Below, piece by piece: positions 44,131-57,600 of a DNA stretch of 64,000 bases. Each line of letters opens with the position of its first letter. The stretch's first letter is position 1. Below the pieces are notes generated by a model. That model was not told where the DNA came from and ran no database searches. It worked only from the letters and a program-made list of their open reading frames with translations. Source of the DNA: Xestospongia muta (taxonomy: Eukaryota > Porifera > Demospongiae > Haplosclerida > Petrosiidae); the NCBI GenBank assembly GCA_963693285.1, contig OY848918.1:2549501-2613500 (forward strand), in the 5' to 3' direction. Position numbers and translations under genes: made by a program.

Positions 44131-47100
44131 CTATACCTGAGCAGATGAATTATTATCTTCAGGTTCAGGTAATTGTGGATGACTAGAGATCTCTTCTTTA
44201 GAAATGGTTACAACCTCAGGTAAGTTCATTTCACCACAGGTTACACTAGGCTAATAAAATATCCAAACATGTGAAACTATTGGTCATTATATTATCAATT
44301 ACCTGATCACTAGTTTCTTCTGACTGATATTTTAAATCAATAAGAAGATCAGAAGATAATGAACACCGTGTTTCATTTCCAAGTTAGAAAAAACAATAAT
44401 TAATATTCTCTTATTTGTTGTTATTACCTGTGACTGTGATAATTTGTTGTTATTTGTCAAAGGATCTATAATTATTATAACAACATGTCCTATTTCAAAA
44501 CAATGAAATGATGACATAATGTGAGACAAACAATGTGTATTTACCAACAAATTTAGTAACTGACTCCTCTTGTTCTTGACTATAATATATAATACCTCCT
44601 CTCTTTTCATTCTCATCTACTATAACATCTTCACTGATATGTTGATCATTGCTGTTTAAAAGAGGAGCAGGACACAGACTCTCATCATTAACAGTATTTT
44701 GTTTCTATATTGAAAATGGAACAAAGGATAATATATGAGATCAATTTACTGTTTTGTTCTCCACTTCTCTTGATGTAGCAAGACAGCCTACAAAATATAT
44801 TATTAAAGTTAGATACATCAAAGTATAATAGTATACTTACTGTTATGACAATCAATGGTTTCAGGTTGAAAACTACAAGGAGTCACAACAATATCATTCT
44901 GCCCTATTTCAGATAAAAGATTTGATTGTAGAATAGGAGGAATTTGAAGTTTAGATGGTGTCCCAGTATCTTTAGTTATAATTGGTTTAGGAGGTCGACT
45001 TTGACATCCAACAACACTTTCAGAGATATTCTTGATAGTCTCTTCTTTAATAGACACAGGTGTAACTGGAATTGGTACAACTTCACTAGATGACTAAATA
45101 TTCATTCATACTAACTTCTAATTTCTATAGTATTAATTACCTGATTATTATTAGATCTTTCCTCAACAACTATTGACTGGTAGCTTAATTCAGTATCATC
45201 TGCTGTTGGCTTTCCAGAAGTGGATGGAAATTGAGGATCATTATTTCCAAGCTAGAATGAAAATCAATGTGTTTCATTTTATACTTTTTATTATTACTTG
45301 TGATGTTCCTGTTTCAAATGTTGGCTCTATTTCACTGGTACTGGCAAGAGAAGGAGATATAGGTGGTTTATAAGTACTGTAAGAGAGAGAACACAACTAT
45401 ATGTCACTAGTTGTATATTATATAACTAACTTATCATCATGTGTGTTGTCATTGGTAGAGGTTTTATTGTGATGATCTGGAGTTAATAAATTCATCATTT
45501 TAGTACCAATATTGCTTAAGGTCTTGTCTTCTTGGTTTTTAAGAACATCACAAATTTGTCTTAAAAATTGGACTGGATTATCATTAGCAACAATCTGTCT
45601 TTGTAACTCTCCAACTATTTTGGTAGCTTTGTCATATGCTGTACCATTCATACTTGTTACATCATTTCTAACATGTGTAGCTAATAACTTCTCAGCAATA
45701 AGAGTATTAACAATACGAAGAGGATCAGCTTCAATAGCATTACAAAGACTAGCAGAATGGACTTGAAATATTCCTGATGGATCACCATTGACTAAAAAAA
45801 GTAGAAAGAGGAAAAGGTTTTTTGTTATATTTACTGAGAGACTTACTAGATGACACAGTCTTTGAAGGTACAAGATACTTATCATAAAGATGATGGTATA
45901 CTCTATGTAATTCTTCTTGTGATTGTTGCTCAGGATTGATGAAATGATACTTGATATAAACTGCCATATTAATTAGACCAACTTTACAAAGAGCATCAAC
46001 TAGAGGGTCCAATGGTTCTTTAAGGTTATTTTCTCTCCATAGAAGTAATACTTCTCTTGTACATCGAAGGGATTGACTACAATAATTTGTTTCAATATCA
46101 TGAAGTTGACTAACTGTTAGACCAAGTTCATATCCAAAATTAAACCACTTTTCTTCCAAATGAACTTTGTTTGTGATAACATGGAGTATATCCCCAAACG
46201 ATGGATCATTTGCTAAAGTAGATTATAAACAAACACAATGTATTAATTGCACATACCTTTAGATACTACATCTGTTTCTGATTCAGGTGATAAAGGAGGA
46301 GATGAAGGCAAGGGAAGACCACTGACATCTGTTAATTTTATATTTAGCATAATAGCAAGAGAGAATAATACAGAACAAGAAGGATATACCTGATTTTTCT
46401 AGAGTGACTATAGCCTTAGCAGGAGGAGTAACACCATTGAAATTGACAATTACATTTTGGCTTCTTAGCCTATTTATACTTTTGTTAGCTTTAAACTCCA
46501 GTTGAAAACAAGGAGGATAGGAATGTCCTTTTTCTGGTGCTTCTTTATTATTATTTGTTACCTCTCCACTTTCACAACCCATCATCTTATAGTAATCAAT
46601 GGAGTCTTCTGATATCTATCATATAACAATAAATTTTCTATTTACAGCAAAAGAAACAGGAACAAACACTTTTCAGATAATTCAATTCTCAGCTGTAATT
46701 GCATTGAGATTGAATAAATAATTGACTTAACTGATCTCAGGTTACTATTTACTTAGTTAGTGGTTAGTTTAAAGGTTTTGCACATATCAACAAACATGCA
46801 AACACTAATAAATCTGTCCCCATCATATAACTTTAAGTGGATTAAATATTCAGAAAAATTCATTAAATTTAGAGATGGCAATAATAGTACAAGACCACAG
46901 TAGTATGAAAATCATCAACATAGCAGCCAGCTTAACCTTGTATTGTTATATCTCTTACTACTTAATGACAATCGTCAACCCTCAATTTTGTGGCTACTTT
47001 GTAGGGATTGTTTATACTGTCATTCCTACTGTGATCTTGTTTGAGATATTTACAATGTCATTCCTATTTTTTCATTATTTTGTAGAAATTTTTATGTACT

Positions 47101-50100
47101 TTAAATACACTATTGCTTACATATTCAGAACAAACTCCACAGTATGACCAGTTCCAACCAAGTATATTATCAGGCTCAAGTGAGAGAGAAACATGACCAC
47201 TATCAGTGAACTGCACTTGTTGTAAAAGGAATAACTGTTTAAAGCCTTCTCTATGACAATGTTCTTCTAACATCTGTAATATATGTCTATGTCAAAACCG
47301 GGACATAATTAATTTAGGACTGACCTTCATACAACCTTTCTGTTGATACAAAAAACTAAATTCTACAAATAAAGTATCATCTTCTCTCTTATCAGCTTGA
47401 GCTATGAGATATTTCTTTGGTATCTCTCTGTATGTACTGCCTTTAGTACCAATACAGTTAGAACAAAAGTCAGGAGCTAGGACTTTGACAAGAGTAGACT
47501 CAATGGTCACTTGGTATTCATAGGTTTGTTTAAAAGTAAATATTTTGTCCCTTCTAAAAGATTCATCATTTGCTGTTAGTAGATGTAGTTGGTTATTAGC
47601 ATCCTCCATATTAGACACATCAATGTGATGAGGTATATATAATTCAGCTGGTTTTATTAACTGACAATTGATATATACCCATACAATAGGAGAGACTGGA
47701 ATATAATCATCTTCAAACTTAAATTTATCACTAAACAAACAGACACCAAACCAGACAATAGCTGTATGTTCTATAGCTCCTTCTGGTATAATGAGAGTAA
47801 CACCATATTGACTACAATGATGTACTAAACCAGTAGTAGTGACTTCTAACACTGTTAGTTCTCTAAAAATAGCTATTGTGAAAGAATCAGTTCATAGATT
47901 ATGTTGAAGTCATAATTATGATATAGTATTAAGTTAAGTGTATGTATTATTTCGTCAATTTATTATTACCCAGTACACTTCTTACTATTATAGATAAAAA
48001 AGGTTATAATTTATATCTATTCTAACATTTTACATCTGTATCTATCTCTAGTGATTGTTTTGCTAGTGATGCTTTTTGTAAACATAGAACATATCTGTCA
48101 TTATATGTTGTACTTGTAATATATACAAATAAAACTGCAGCTGTTTATTAATACATTTTATTTAATTTAGTATTAATTTTTTCCTTCAGTAGTTGCATAC
48201 AACAAGTAGGATTACAAAGGGGACATTTAATACATTAACAACATGACTCCAATAATCAAACTAATCATTGACTACATACAAAGTATATCAGGTAGTAAAA
48301 ATAAAGAGGATTAAAAAATATATCAAACAACTCTATATGATGATTACCTGCTGATATTTCAAGATTACTATCTGATAAACAAGCAGTTCTTACGAAAAGC
48401 AGTTCTTCATTATCATAGTCAGTAGGCAGACTATATTGCAGAGAGGCTTCCTATAAAATTATACTATAAAATTATATTATATCATCATTATTACTTCATC
48501 AAACTCTTCTAGAGACCTTTCCTCATCTCTCACACTCTTATCATTTGGAGTCTCACTGTTAACAGAAGTTAATAACACAGTTAAAAATGATTGGTTACTT
48601 TAACTATATGTCTGCTGAACATTCAAAGATAGTAGTCAAAATTGCTATGAGTAAATTATGATAAGACATAAACCAATATTATGAACACTACAGTAAGTGT
48701 ACACCCCTCATAGTTTATAGCGTATGATATTTACAACATCTAACAAATAATATATATATATATGATAGTGTAATGCTCTGCTTACTACTGAAATATTCCT
48801 CATGGCAGCTATGACAGAATTTATTTGATGATGGTATAATATGATATGGTATAGTCATTTATTTTTATTAGATAAATGAATCAATCAATTATATAATGAT
48901 ACTTAATATAGACTTACTTTAACAATGAAATATCAACATTATTGGTTGAGAATATGATTTGAGAATTCTCAGCAATATAGTGTATAGTTGGGTTTTCTAG
49001 AGCAGTTCCAATGAAATGTTATTATTACAAATTGACTAACTCAAGTAATTTCTCTTCTTGACCTTTTTCCAATTTAGTATACCAAGTAACAAAACTAATA
49101 CAACAACAATAAACAAAATAGCTCCACCCACAACACAACTAACAATAACAGACCCTATTCATAATAAATTAATTATTATTGTGTTAGATATAGTTCTTAC
49201 ATAATGGTGTTGATGTAGTTGATGATGTAGTACCCAAAGTTGGAGGATTGGTTGTCATGGTGACTACATGTGTGAAGGCAATAACACTACATGGTTCAAG
49301 TTTAAAGCTAATTATATACAAGTTAATACAAGACACAAGACATTTTTTATCTATTGTAAGTAAGCAACAAATTTCTATGCTTAAAACAAACATAGAAGGC
49401 ACTCATATATCTAATGTTACTCACCACTAGTAGAATCTTCAATACAACCTAGAATTAGAGTCAGTGGTCTTCTGACAACTTCTAGTGACTTGTTAACTCT
49501 ACCATATTTATCCCAAATATATACATATATTGTATATGTTCCATTATTAGTCAGACATGTACTGATGTTATCAACAGCATATAAACTAGTAGATGAGAGA
49601 CGACTTATGTTCTGATTAAATAAGAAATCTCCTGTGTCATTAAATACTTCAATAGCACATCCTTTAGCTTGTGATCCAGTTAGGAAAGTACAGTTTATAC
49701 TGAAGTATCCTGTTGAGGTATCCTCTGATATGATAACCTCTTGTATTTCATACGTATCTATTATGTAAGTGAAAATATTATGTAATCATGATGAATATCA
49801 TCCTACATGAACTTTGTGTTTATTAGCAATTAAAATACTCTTGAATTTAGCAACCACTAAATTATCAATTTTTCTAATTTAATTAAAGTTATACCAAGTT
49901 TGCTTATTATTATAGATGTAACATTGAGTTCATGTAATTTAATAGCAGATTAAAAGGTACACGAAAACAGTACTTTCTTACTTTGATTTATAATATGTAA
50001 TTCATCATCTCCTGATGATATAGTAACATTACAGTTCTTTTTATTAGAATGAAGTATCACTGACAGATCAATCAATCCACTTTCATCAATAGTTGTCCTA

Positions 50101-51125
50101 CTAACTCGATAAAAGTTATTATTAGCACAATTTGATGATAAATTAAATTGTTGAGGTACTGATAGTGGACATGAAGTATTGACCTAATATAATGGGTGTG
50201 GTCTAATTAAAAGTAGCAGACAATTCACTAACCTGTATATTAATTGTCATTATTATTTTGTTATTAATAATTTGAAGTGATGATGAACTAATATCAAAGT
50301 TAGTTTCTATAGCTATTGGAGAGATCAATTATTTATTATTAAAATTAATTAACTAGACTTACTAAACAGTAGATCCATTTCATATGGTTGACTTAGACCA
50401 GCTGGATTCTTATTATACACTATAACTTTATACAGTTTGTGATGATCTTCAAATACAGCTGCTGATATATTAACTGGAAATACAGACATTGTTATATTAA
50501 ATGTGGTATCATTGTCTTGGTTCATTATTTCTATATAAACCTCTGTAGTATCTTCAGACCAGGGTCCATTAATAATTATCCCATCACAATATTGTACTAT
50601 TGTCAGGTTATCTGGAGAAGATGGAGGTCCTGTGTATTAAATAAATAAAAACATTATCTGACATTTTAGACTTACCTATTACTGTCAGGAAGACAGGGTC
50701 ATAGCAGTTTACACCTCCAAAATTATCAAATATGTACATATCAATTTTAGTACCATCATCTGATATTTGAGCATCAGAAATAGTACAGTTTAAGTAAGAA
50801 ATGTTGTTGAAACTAGTGAGGAGACATCGATCATTCTGAACTCTACAATTATTAATATATGCCCTTGGATGACATTGTTCTAGTGTCTGTGAAGAAAAGA
50901 CAGCAGTCTGTCCTACATAGACGGTTGTGTTTACAGGAGGACTGATCAATCCTTCATTATCTGTACACACACAACATAATGTAGTTACTAGCTAACAAAT
51001 AACTTACAACACACATCTGATCCAAAAGAAGGCCTTGGACAAGTAGGGCTAGGGTCATTACATTGAGAGCCTACTGGAAATACCACCCAGGCAGAAAAAA
51101 ACAATAGCACTAGTAGTCTCATCAT
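44131..51125 (-). CDS. UNC5-like receptor: ectodomain - TM - ZU5 - UPA-like - death - CARD-like
   Basis: Phase-consistent over 24 exons, about 1425 residues: 51008-51125, 50676-50960, 50363-50629, 50233-50312, 49982-50183, 49421-49757, 49201-49307, 49041-49154, 48918-48996, 48495-48555, 48348-48450, 47325-47872, 47121-47273, 46390-46615, 46257-46328, 45847-46212, 45431-45791, 45298-45376, 45141-45251, 44841-45093, 44750-44787, 44545-44704, 44428-44465 and 44131-44250. Signal peptide MMRLLVLLFFSAWVVFPVGS; Cys-rich beta-domain ectodomain; Thr-rich stalk; membrane segment ending VLVLLLGILNW; ZU5 nearly identical at its start to the fusion gene's; death domain (KWFNFGYELGLTVSQLHDIE, REVLLLWRENN); a CARD-like helical domain (LIAEKLLATHVRNDV); a Ser/Pro-rich tail. 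This resembles netrin receptor UNC5 below the membrane, but the ectodomain lacks thrombospondin repeats. The donor at 49421 was chosen for phase. An exon at 44303-44383 was left out because its acceptor reads AA. Confidence 0.82.
46620..47120. other. intron of the UNC5-like gene
   Basis: About 505 bases between the UPA-like exons. AT-rich; no relict exon or repeat was recognised. Confidence 0.5.
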
Positions 51126-51500
51126 GAAGATAGGTAAGAAATCATCCTATAAACTTCCTCAATTGTCTCTTTGTCAGCAAATTCACTGAATGTCAGTGTG
51201 TCATTATCACAGCTCAGTACTATTCCTAGACATTTATTCTGTCTTTATCGCCTTAAATGGTTTTTATTATGATAACAACATGTAACTACTATAATTAGGT
51301 TATTGAGTGGTAGAATGTGCTAGAAATACCAACCAGGCAGGAAAAACAATAGCACTAGTAGTTTCAGCATGAGGATAGGTAAGAAAGTATCCTGCATGTA
51401 AACTATTTCAATCATCTCTTTGTCAGCAAATGCATCAAACGTCTGTGTATGTCATTATCACGGCTCAGCACTACTCCTACACACTTATTCTATCCTTACC
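51126..51500. repeat. duplicated promoter / signal-peptide region
   Basis: 51310-51500 repeats, with changes, 51080-51255: CAATAGCACTAGTAGT, ATAGGTAAGAAA, CTCTTTGTCAGCAAAT and CATTATCAC. The second copy lacks an open signal-peptide frame. It is a relict of a duplicated gene start. Confidence 0.75.
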
Positions 51501-52517
51501 TCCTTAAATGGTTTAAAATATGATAATAATACGATGTAGCTACTATAAGTGAATAAATTCATAAAGTGTAAGGATAGTAACAAAAGCATCTCTAACAAGA
51601 CCATGGTATGAATGGCAGTATAAGAAATCGTACACATGTATAATAATAACAACAAATTGAGGGCCATAAAACTTATATAGTTGTCATACAATGATAATGA
51701 GACTATCACAATGATAATATAACAGTACAAGGTTAAACCTATTATGTGCTACTGTTGTGTAGGAAGTTAAGTTGTTAGGTTACAGGTAGAACCTAAATGT
51801 ACATCATTTATGTAATATTCTCCTTTTTACTTCTATTTATCTGTTTCATTGAATTGTCCTCTCTTTGCCTACATTTCATTTCACCTGTTCTGGTTTATGT
51901 CATTTTGTCTACAAACTAAACCTTACAAGATTATAGGTAAAGTGATACTGATAGGAAAATGAGAGCAGGTGAAATAAGATGTAGACAAAATCAAAAACAC
52001 CCATTCCATTCAATTTGTTTTATAAAATAACTAACTTACAATAATATTTCTCTAAGTGCTGTAATAGCCTAAGATGATGGATTAAGACTGAATTTCAAAA
52101 GCAAGGCTAACACTTGATTATGATAGATTTAAATACAATGATAATTACCTCCTGAATACCAAGGAGTTTTTGTAATACACTGATACAATAAGATGTGATT
52201 GATTGAGTAACACTGTTATTGTTGTTGATATTACAATAACTATTATAATGTCAATATTATAATACTAGTAGTATATATAGTTCCTATAATAATGAGATCA
52301 CAAGGTAATAATGAGTGTCAGTTAATTTAGTAAAAGTTTGTGGTACATGTCACTAATAACAAAAACAAACAATTACTATTTTCATACATAATATTTAATG
52401 AACTGTAGTAACCCAACAATAACAACTAATTATATAAATATTTCATATAAAAATTTAATAAAAAATTTGATCATTTTATACTAGTTAATTCTATTAATAG
52501 TTAATTACTAGCATAAT
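51500..52517. other. intergenic interval with receptor 3'-flank relict
   Basis: 51500-52130 has no recognised feature. 52190-52510 repeats the 3' flank of the tyrosine-tail exons (compare 37080-37330 and 29610-29990). Confidence 0.55.
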
Positions 52518-53496
52518 TTAAATATAATCATTGTCTTGTTGTTGTTGTTGTTCACCAGGTACTATCCTATTCATTGGTATAGCATAAGTTACATTATTTT
52601 GTGTAGTAAGTACTGGTTCATATGCTATATTAGACTGTGCTATTATATCAGGAGATATTGTAGGATAATCATAAGTTGTTATATTGTTATCTAAATATAA
52701 ACAATATATTATAATGTATACCCATTCACCATATGATTTATTTCTTAAAACACTGTCTATATAAGGTATTAATACAAACAAGATCATAACTGTAAAATTG
52801 TCTAAGATTATTTAATACTATCAAATATTGTTGCTGTATGCTGTAATTTAACTTACTAAACTCAATAATAGTAATGTTATGTTGACCTTGTGTTGTATGG
52901 GGTGCCGTTTGTGTCAAAATTTATTTACATTTAATGCTCATTATTTGTTTAATAAATTGTGATTTACTAAATAATGCATGATTTATTAAATAAATCAAGA
53001 GTTATTTAATAAATAATAACTTATTTAATATATCATGATAATTTCCAATTTTGACACAAACCGCAACCCATAGCTGTTTGTGTCAAATTGGAAAATTATC
53101 ATGATATATTAAATAATGTATGATTTACTAAATAAAGCACAATTTACTAAATAATGCATGATTTATTAAATAAATCAAGAGTTATTTAATAAATAATGAC
53201 TTATTTAATATATCATGATAATTTTCCAATTTTGACACAAACTGCAACCCATAGCCATTTGTGTCAAATTGGAAAATTATCATGATATATTAAATAATGT
53301 ATGATTTACTAAATAAAGCACAATTTATTAAATAATGCATGATTTATTAAATAAATAGAAAGAAAACAGCAGTTATTTAATAAATAATGACTTGTTTAAT
53401 ATATCATGATATTTTTCCAATTTTGACACAAATGGTGCCCCATATAAACCTACCTAATACTAAGGTAACTGATATAAAGTAGAACACAAGACACAT
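52518..53496 (-). pseudogene. receptor remnant: signal exon, broken Ig exon, tyrosine tail
   Basis: 53455-53496 encodes the same signal peptide as the ITAM-like receptor (MCLVFYFISV). 52856-52895 is the last part of its Ig exon, cut by an inserted hairpin array. 52518-52690 is an open tail exon (TYDYPTISPDII, IAYEPV, then five glutamines and DNDYI). Further Ig, FN3 and membrane exons are missing. In the tail the MYEVL motif is lost and the last tyrosine is followed by one residue and a stop, so the ITAM-like pair is absent. Confidence 0.75.
52893..53443. mobile_element. three tandem AT-rich hairpin MITEs
   Basis: Three head-to-tail copies of about 175-190 bases begin TTTGTGTCAAA...TTGG and end with its complement CCAATTTTGACACAAA. 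Inner arms share TTATCATGATATATTAAATA. The outermost ends TATGGGGTGCC and GGTGCCCCATA are themselves inverted, so the block moved or grew as a unit. Confidence 0.85.
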
Positions 53497-53696
53497 AGCT
53501 TCTTGTTTACTTCCTTATTTCTACCACCTCAGTACTAGTAGGAATGGTTACCACACTCACTTCGGTACTAGTGGGAATCCAATCTCTATTTACTACACTA
53601 GCTCTCGTAAGCTTTGTGCAGATCCTAGCTCCCCTAATGCTCTATCTATAGGAGTGTTATCCTGGTATAGTCAGACCCTCCCTCCTTCCGAAGGAA

Positions 53697-54220
53697 ATGG
53701 ACAATTTTTTCAATACATGTAGCATGTTCGTTTAAGTAGAATATCTCTAGTCATTAAAAAAAGGTTTTAAAGATTTTATCTATTTGGAACACTCTGGTTG
53801 AGAGGGATAATATTAAAATGAAACACTGAAAAAAATAAAGACAATATAATGGACCTTCTCTGAAGGAATTATATATACATGGTTTATTTAGAAGGTCTTG
53901 TGTTTCCATTTCTGCTTCTTTGATAGGTGAAAAAAATGTTGCTGCTGATATATTGATAACAAGTCTTTAAAATTTGTTATTGATGATTAAAAGTCAAACA
54001 GGAATAATGAGGGTAACAATTGAGTATAAATAAAGCAATGACATCACATGACAGCAACATATATGCTGTTCATAAATTGAAAACACTAGTTGTCAACTTA
54101 TAATAAGAACTTCCCAGATATTAAAAATATACTTATTATACCTTGTTTCCTCAATACTGCTGTGACTTGATGCACCAGGAAGTGGGTATGCATCTGAAAA
54201 GTTCATGTCATACACATAAA
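53697..54220. other. relict of the receptor upstream region
   Basis: 53740-53800 still resembles 41130-41180 (GTCATTAAAAAA...GGTTTTAAAG). The rest is unassigned. Confidence 0.5.
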
Positions 54221-54362
54221 GTTTTATCTTCTTGTTTTATAAGAACACAAATTTGTCTTAAAAATTGGACTGGATTATCATTAGTAACAAACTGTCTTTG
54301 TAACTCTCCAACTATTTTATTAGCTTTGTCATATGCTGTACCATTCATACTTGTGCTACATT
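54221..54362 (-). pseudogene. relict CARD-like exon
   Basis: It follows 45520-45660 of the UNC5-like gene closely (AAATTTGTCTTAAAAATTGG, CTGTCTTTGTAACTCTCCAA, GCTGTACCATTCATACTTGT), with a small deletion. It is flanked by unrelated sequence and not spliced to anything. Confidence 0.85.
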
Positions 54363-54667
54363 CACTTTTATTGAACTAGCACATATAAATACAAAAATTT
54401 TAGGAGAATTTGTACAATTCTTACCCTTCTTTCAAAAAATGAATGTTGCAAGGTGTTATCACAGATATCTAAAATTGATGATGACATTTGTTTACAACAA
54501 TACTTGAATATCAATTTACCAACATTCAGCCACACTTATTTTATTAAGAGCTTGCAATAATTCAGTTACATATAGGTTACTGTTCCAATGCTAATTTTTA
54601 TATTTAAATGACCAAGGTTATAGTAAAACTAATTTCAGTGCTATATATTCGATGGAAATATCAACTT

Positions 54668-57600
54668 TTAATCTAAAGTAAAGTTTATGTCTACTTTTAG
54701 CTCTCTTTTTACAATTTCAGTCCATTCATTTCGAAGGACATCAGAGGCACAAGCAAAACTACCACCTATGTCATTCAAAATACTCAAGAACATCTTGGCA
54801 TATTCTTGTAATTGAGTATGATCCTTTTTAAAACTCATTCCTGCCTCGAATTCACCAATAATGTCATCAAAGGTAGGCGCTCTTTGTACTTCTCTGTTAA
54901 TAAGACCAGCAGAAAACATTTCTTCAGCTAGCTTTACTAATGAAGTTTTTGGCAAGTCAGTTAAAGCTGCATAGTTCTTTGTGAGAACTTTCTTCATTAA
55001 TTTCTTCATTTTGGTGATGTCAATGTCTATTAGGTACAGATGATTATGGATTAAAATTGAAGTATACCAATATATTGTCTGTTATTTTCATGTATAAAAG
55101 TCAAACAAGTAGTGCACATCAATAACAGTGCTAGCTAGGTGTTTATAATTTTGCATGCCAAATTTAGCAAGTACATATCATGGCCAGGGACACTAGCTAG
55201 AGAAAGCTTTGCATTATTTCCTAGACATATTAGGAAGTGCAAAACACAGACAAGATCAATGTGTACATAACAGGAGTTTGCCATACTATTATAGGTATGA
55301 TTCGTTTCCAATTCCTCTCTAATCTTGATATAACACAACATAATAATTTACAGATACTTAATTACCAGAAATTGTTGGTTCAGGCATAATATCTTGAGAC
55401 ACTGAAGCAGCACCTAAAGTAAAAAATAACGTCTATTCTGTTAAGAGGTTTATACCTGGCATTGGAGATTTCTTTGTTAGTTTTCGATAAATCAATATTT
55501 CATTTGAAGGTTTTATACCTTTTAATTTGATAGGATAGACCAGACGTTTAACAGTACTAGGTTCATCGTCATCAGCATAAACTAACAACTGACATGATGA
55601 AGGTATAGGATGTTGTGATGACCCAAATTTATCAATGACAGACTGCCAAAGCTAAAATAGGAAATAATAGTTATTGTTAATGTAAAAATTAGTCACACCG
55701 TGCACTCAGAAAAAGGTCTAATACTCCATCCTTGAGGTGGTTCCTTTTGTAAAATAAGTTTAACAGATCCAATTTCATCAACAAAATTGAAATGGATTGG
55801 ATCATTTTTGTCTATATGTTGATATTCCTCCTTTAAATACTATATAATATACAAACAATATAAAAAGTAAAAGAGAATTTTTGGAAATTACCTTTAAAAG
55901 AGCATCAAGATCTTTCATAACAGAAAACCTCACCATCCAATCTCCATCTTTTTCCTCATAATAAGTCAATCCAGTGTACATGAATGGCAGAATTGGGGTA
56001 GCTTCTTGTGTGGTGGAACCATCACTATAAGCTTTTGGTTTACCTTTATTTTTCAGCTTAGAGTCCTGAATGGTAATATCAAGCACAGCTAATGAGGGTG
56101 AGGGCTTAGTAAGTATACTTCCTTTATTATCTGACCCTTCATGTGGTTGCTGGTCCTGTTCTGCTCCAATACCAACAAGACAAAAGTGATTACATGTGAT
56201 AAAACCATATCGACTTCCTAGATGAAACTGTCCTCCATCAAGCAAAATGAACTCATAAGGTAGTGTTGAAGGAGTGAGGGAAGCTCTGACAAAGTGGAGA
56301 CAGTTAGCCTGAATCTGTGTCTGTAGGTTAACACAATGTTGTATCTCTAATGTTAGAGGTTTTAGGAGTGGTTTGGCGACAGAGATGGCGTAAACAGCAC
56401 TAGCTAATGTTGTTCCTTTAGGGAACTTAAAATGACCTCCAACAAGTACAGTTATAGCAACTTCACATGTATCAGATAAAGAAGTGGTGTTTTTAGATGA
56501 ATGAAGTCGCAGGCCATATTCTTCCCAACAAAATGACTGAGCTTCATTGCCTTGAATATAGAAGAGCTTCTTCTCTGCTATATGAACACCATATAGATGA
56601 TCTAAAAGCAAAGAAGTAAATATACATCAACTATTATTCAATATATATACCAGTTGAAGGAACAAGATAATTAAACTGCATCATTGCATCTTGTTTATTG
56701 ACATCATATTGAGTGCTGGCATCACAGAGTTTAGTGGAAACTTGTATACCAACAGTATCTACATTGTTTAACAAACAAAACTACTTCATGAATGCAAAAT
56801 GCTTCAACAAAATTGTTACATTGTATAATTATTAGACAAACAATTACAATATATATAAAGTGGTAACAATATGAGAAGTACCATAACTTAAAGACTTTAG
56901 TAGCGCATAATATCTTACCAGTATCAACAGTTTTGCCTCGAGGAATTCCACTCTATTGAAAAGAAGAGTATTCCAATGTGAAAATAAAAAAATATTAATA
57001 TCAATTAAAGAACAAAATTATTGAATGTAACACATAATAAGAATATTCAAAGATAGTTGTGTTAGTTTGATAACAACTTACAGCCTGTACCAAGCAGATT
57101 GTTGGTTAGGTAGAAGAGAACAGCAATGAAAATAGTCATACAAAAACGATAAAGATTATTTATTGGAAATAGAACTAGTTTCATAATGCTTGTACAAAGT
57201 ACACATCATGGTCACAGTAAGAACCATACAAAAAGAAAGGCAAATTGTTACAGTTCTAGATTGACAAGCACATATAACTTAATGGGTATAGCAATGGATG
57301 GATGGATGGATGGATTTTTGCATTGAAATGAATGGGCCAGATAAAAAGATAAAAATTATATCAACAATGGTAACAATAGACACTTATATAGACAGACAAA
57401 TACAAGATAATTATTACTCCAGTAAGAAAGACACCCAAAGAAGAAACAAAAAGTCATAACATTAACAATACAATTTGATTATTACATAAAACTTGAACAA
57501 ATCACACCTAGTTTGAAATGCATCCAGTAAAAGTAAATTCAAATTTATTATTTACAATATATATTACAGTCATTACAGTTATTAAATTTTATTTGCCACA

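Noticed and set aside
46875..47147. Plus-strand ORF of 90 residues with hydrophobic stretches
   Set aside because: It overlaps the UPA-like exon of the UNC5-like gene on the other strand and has no splice or domain support.
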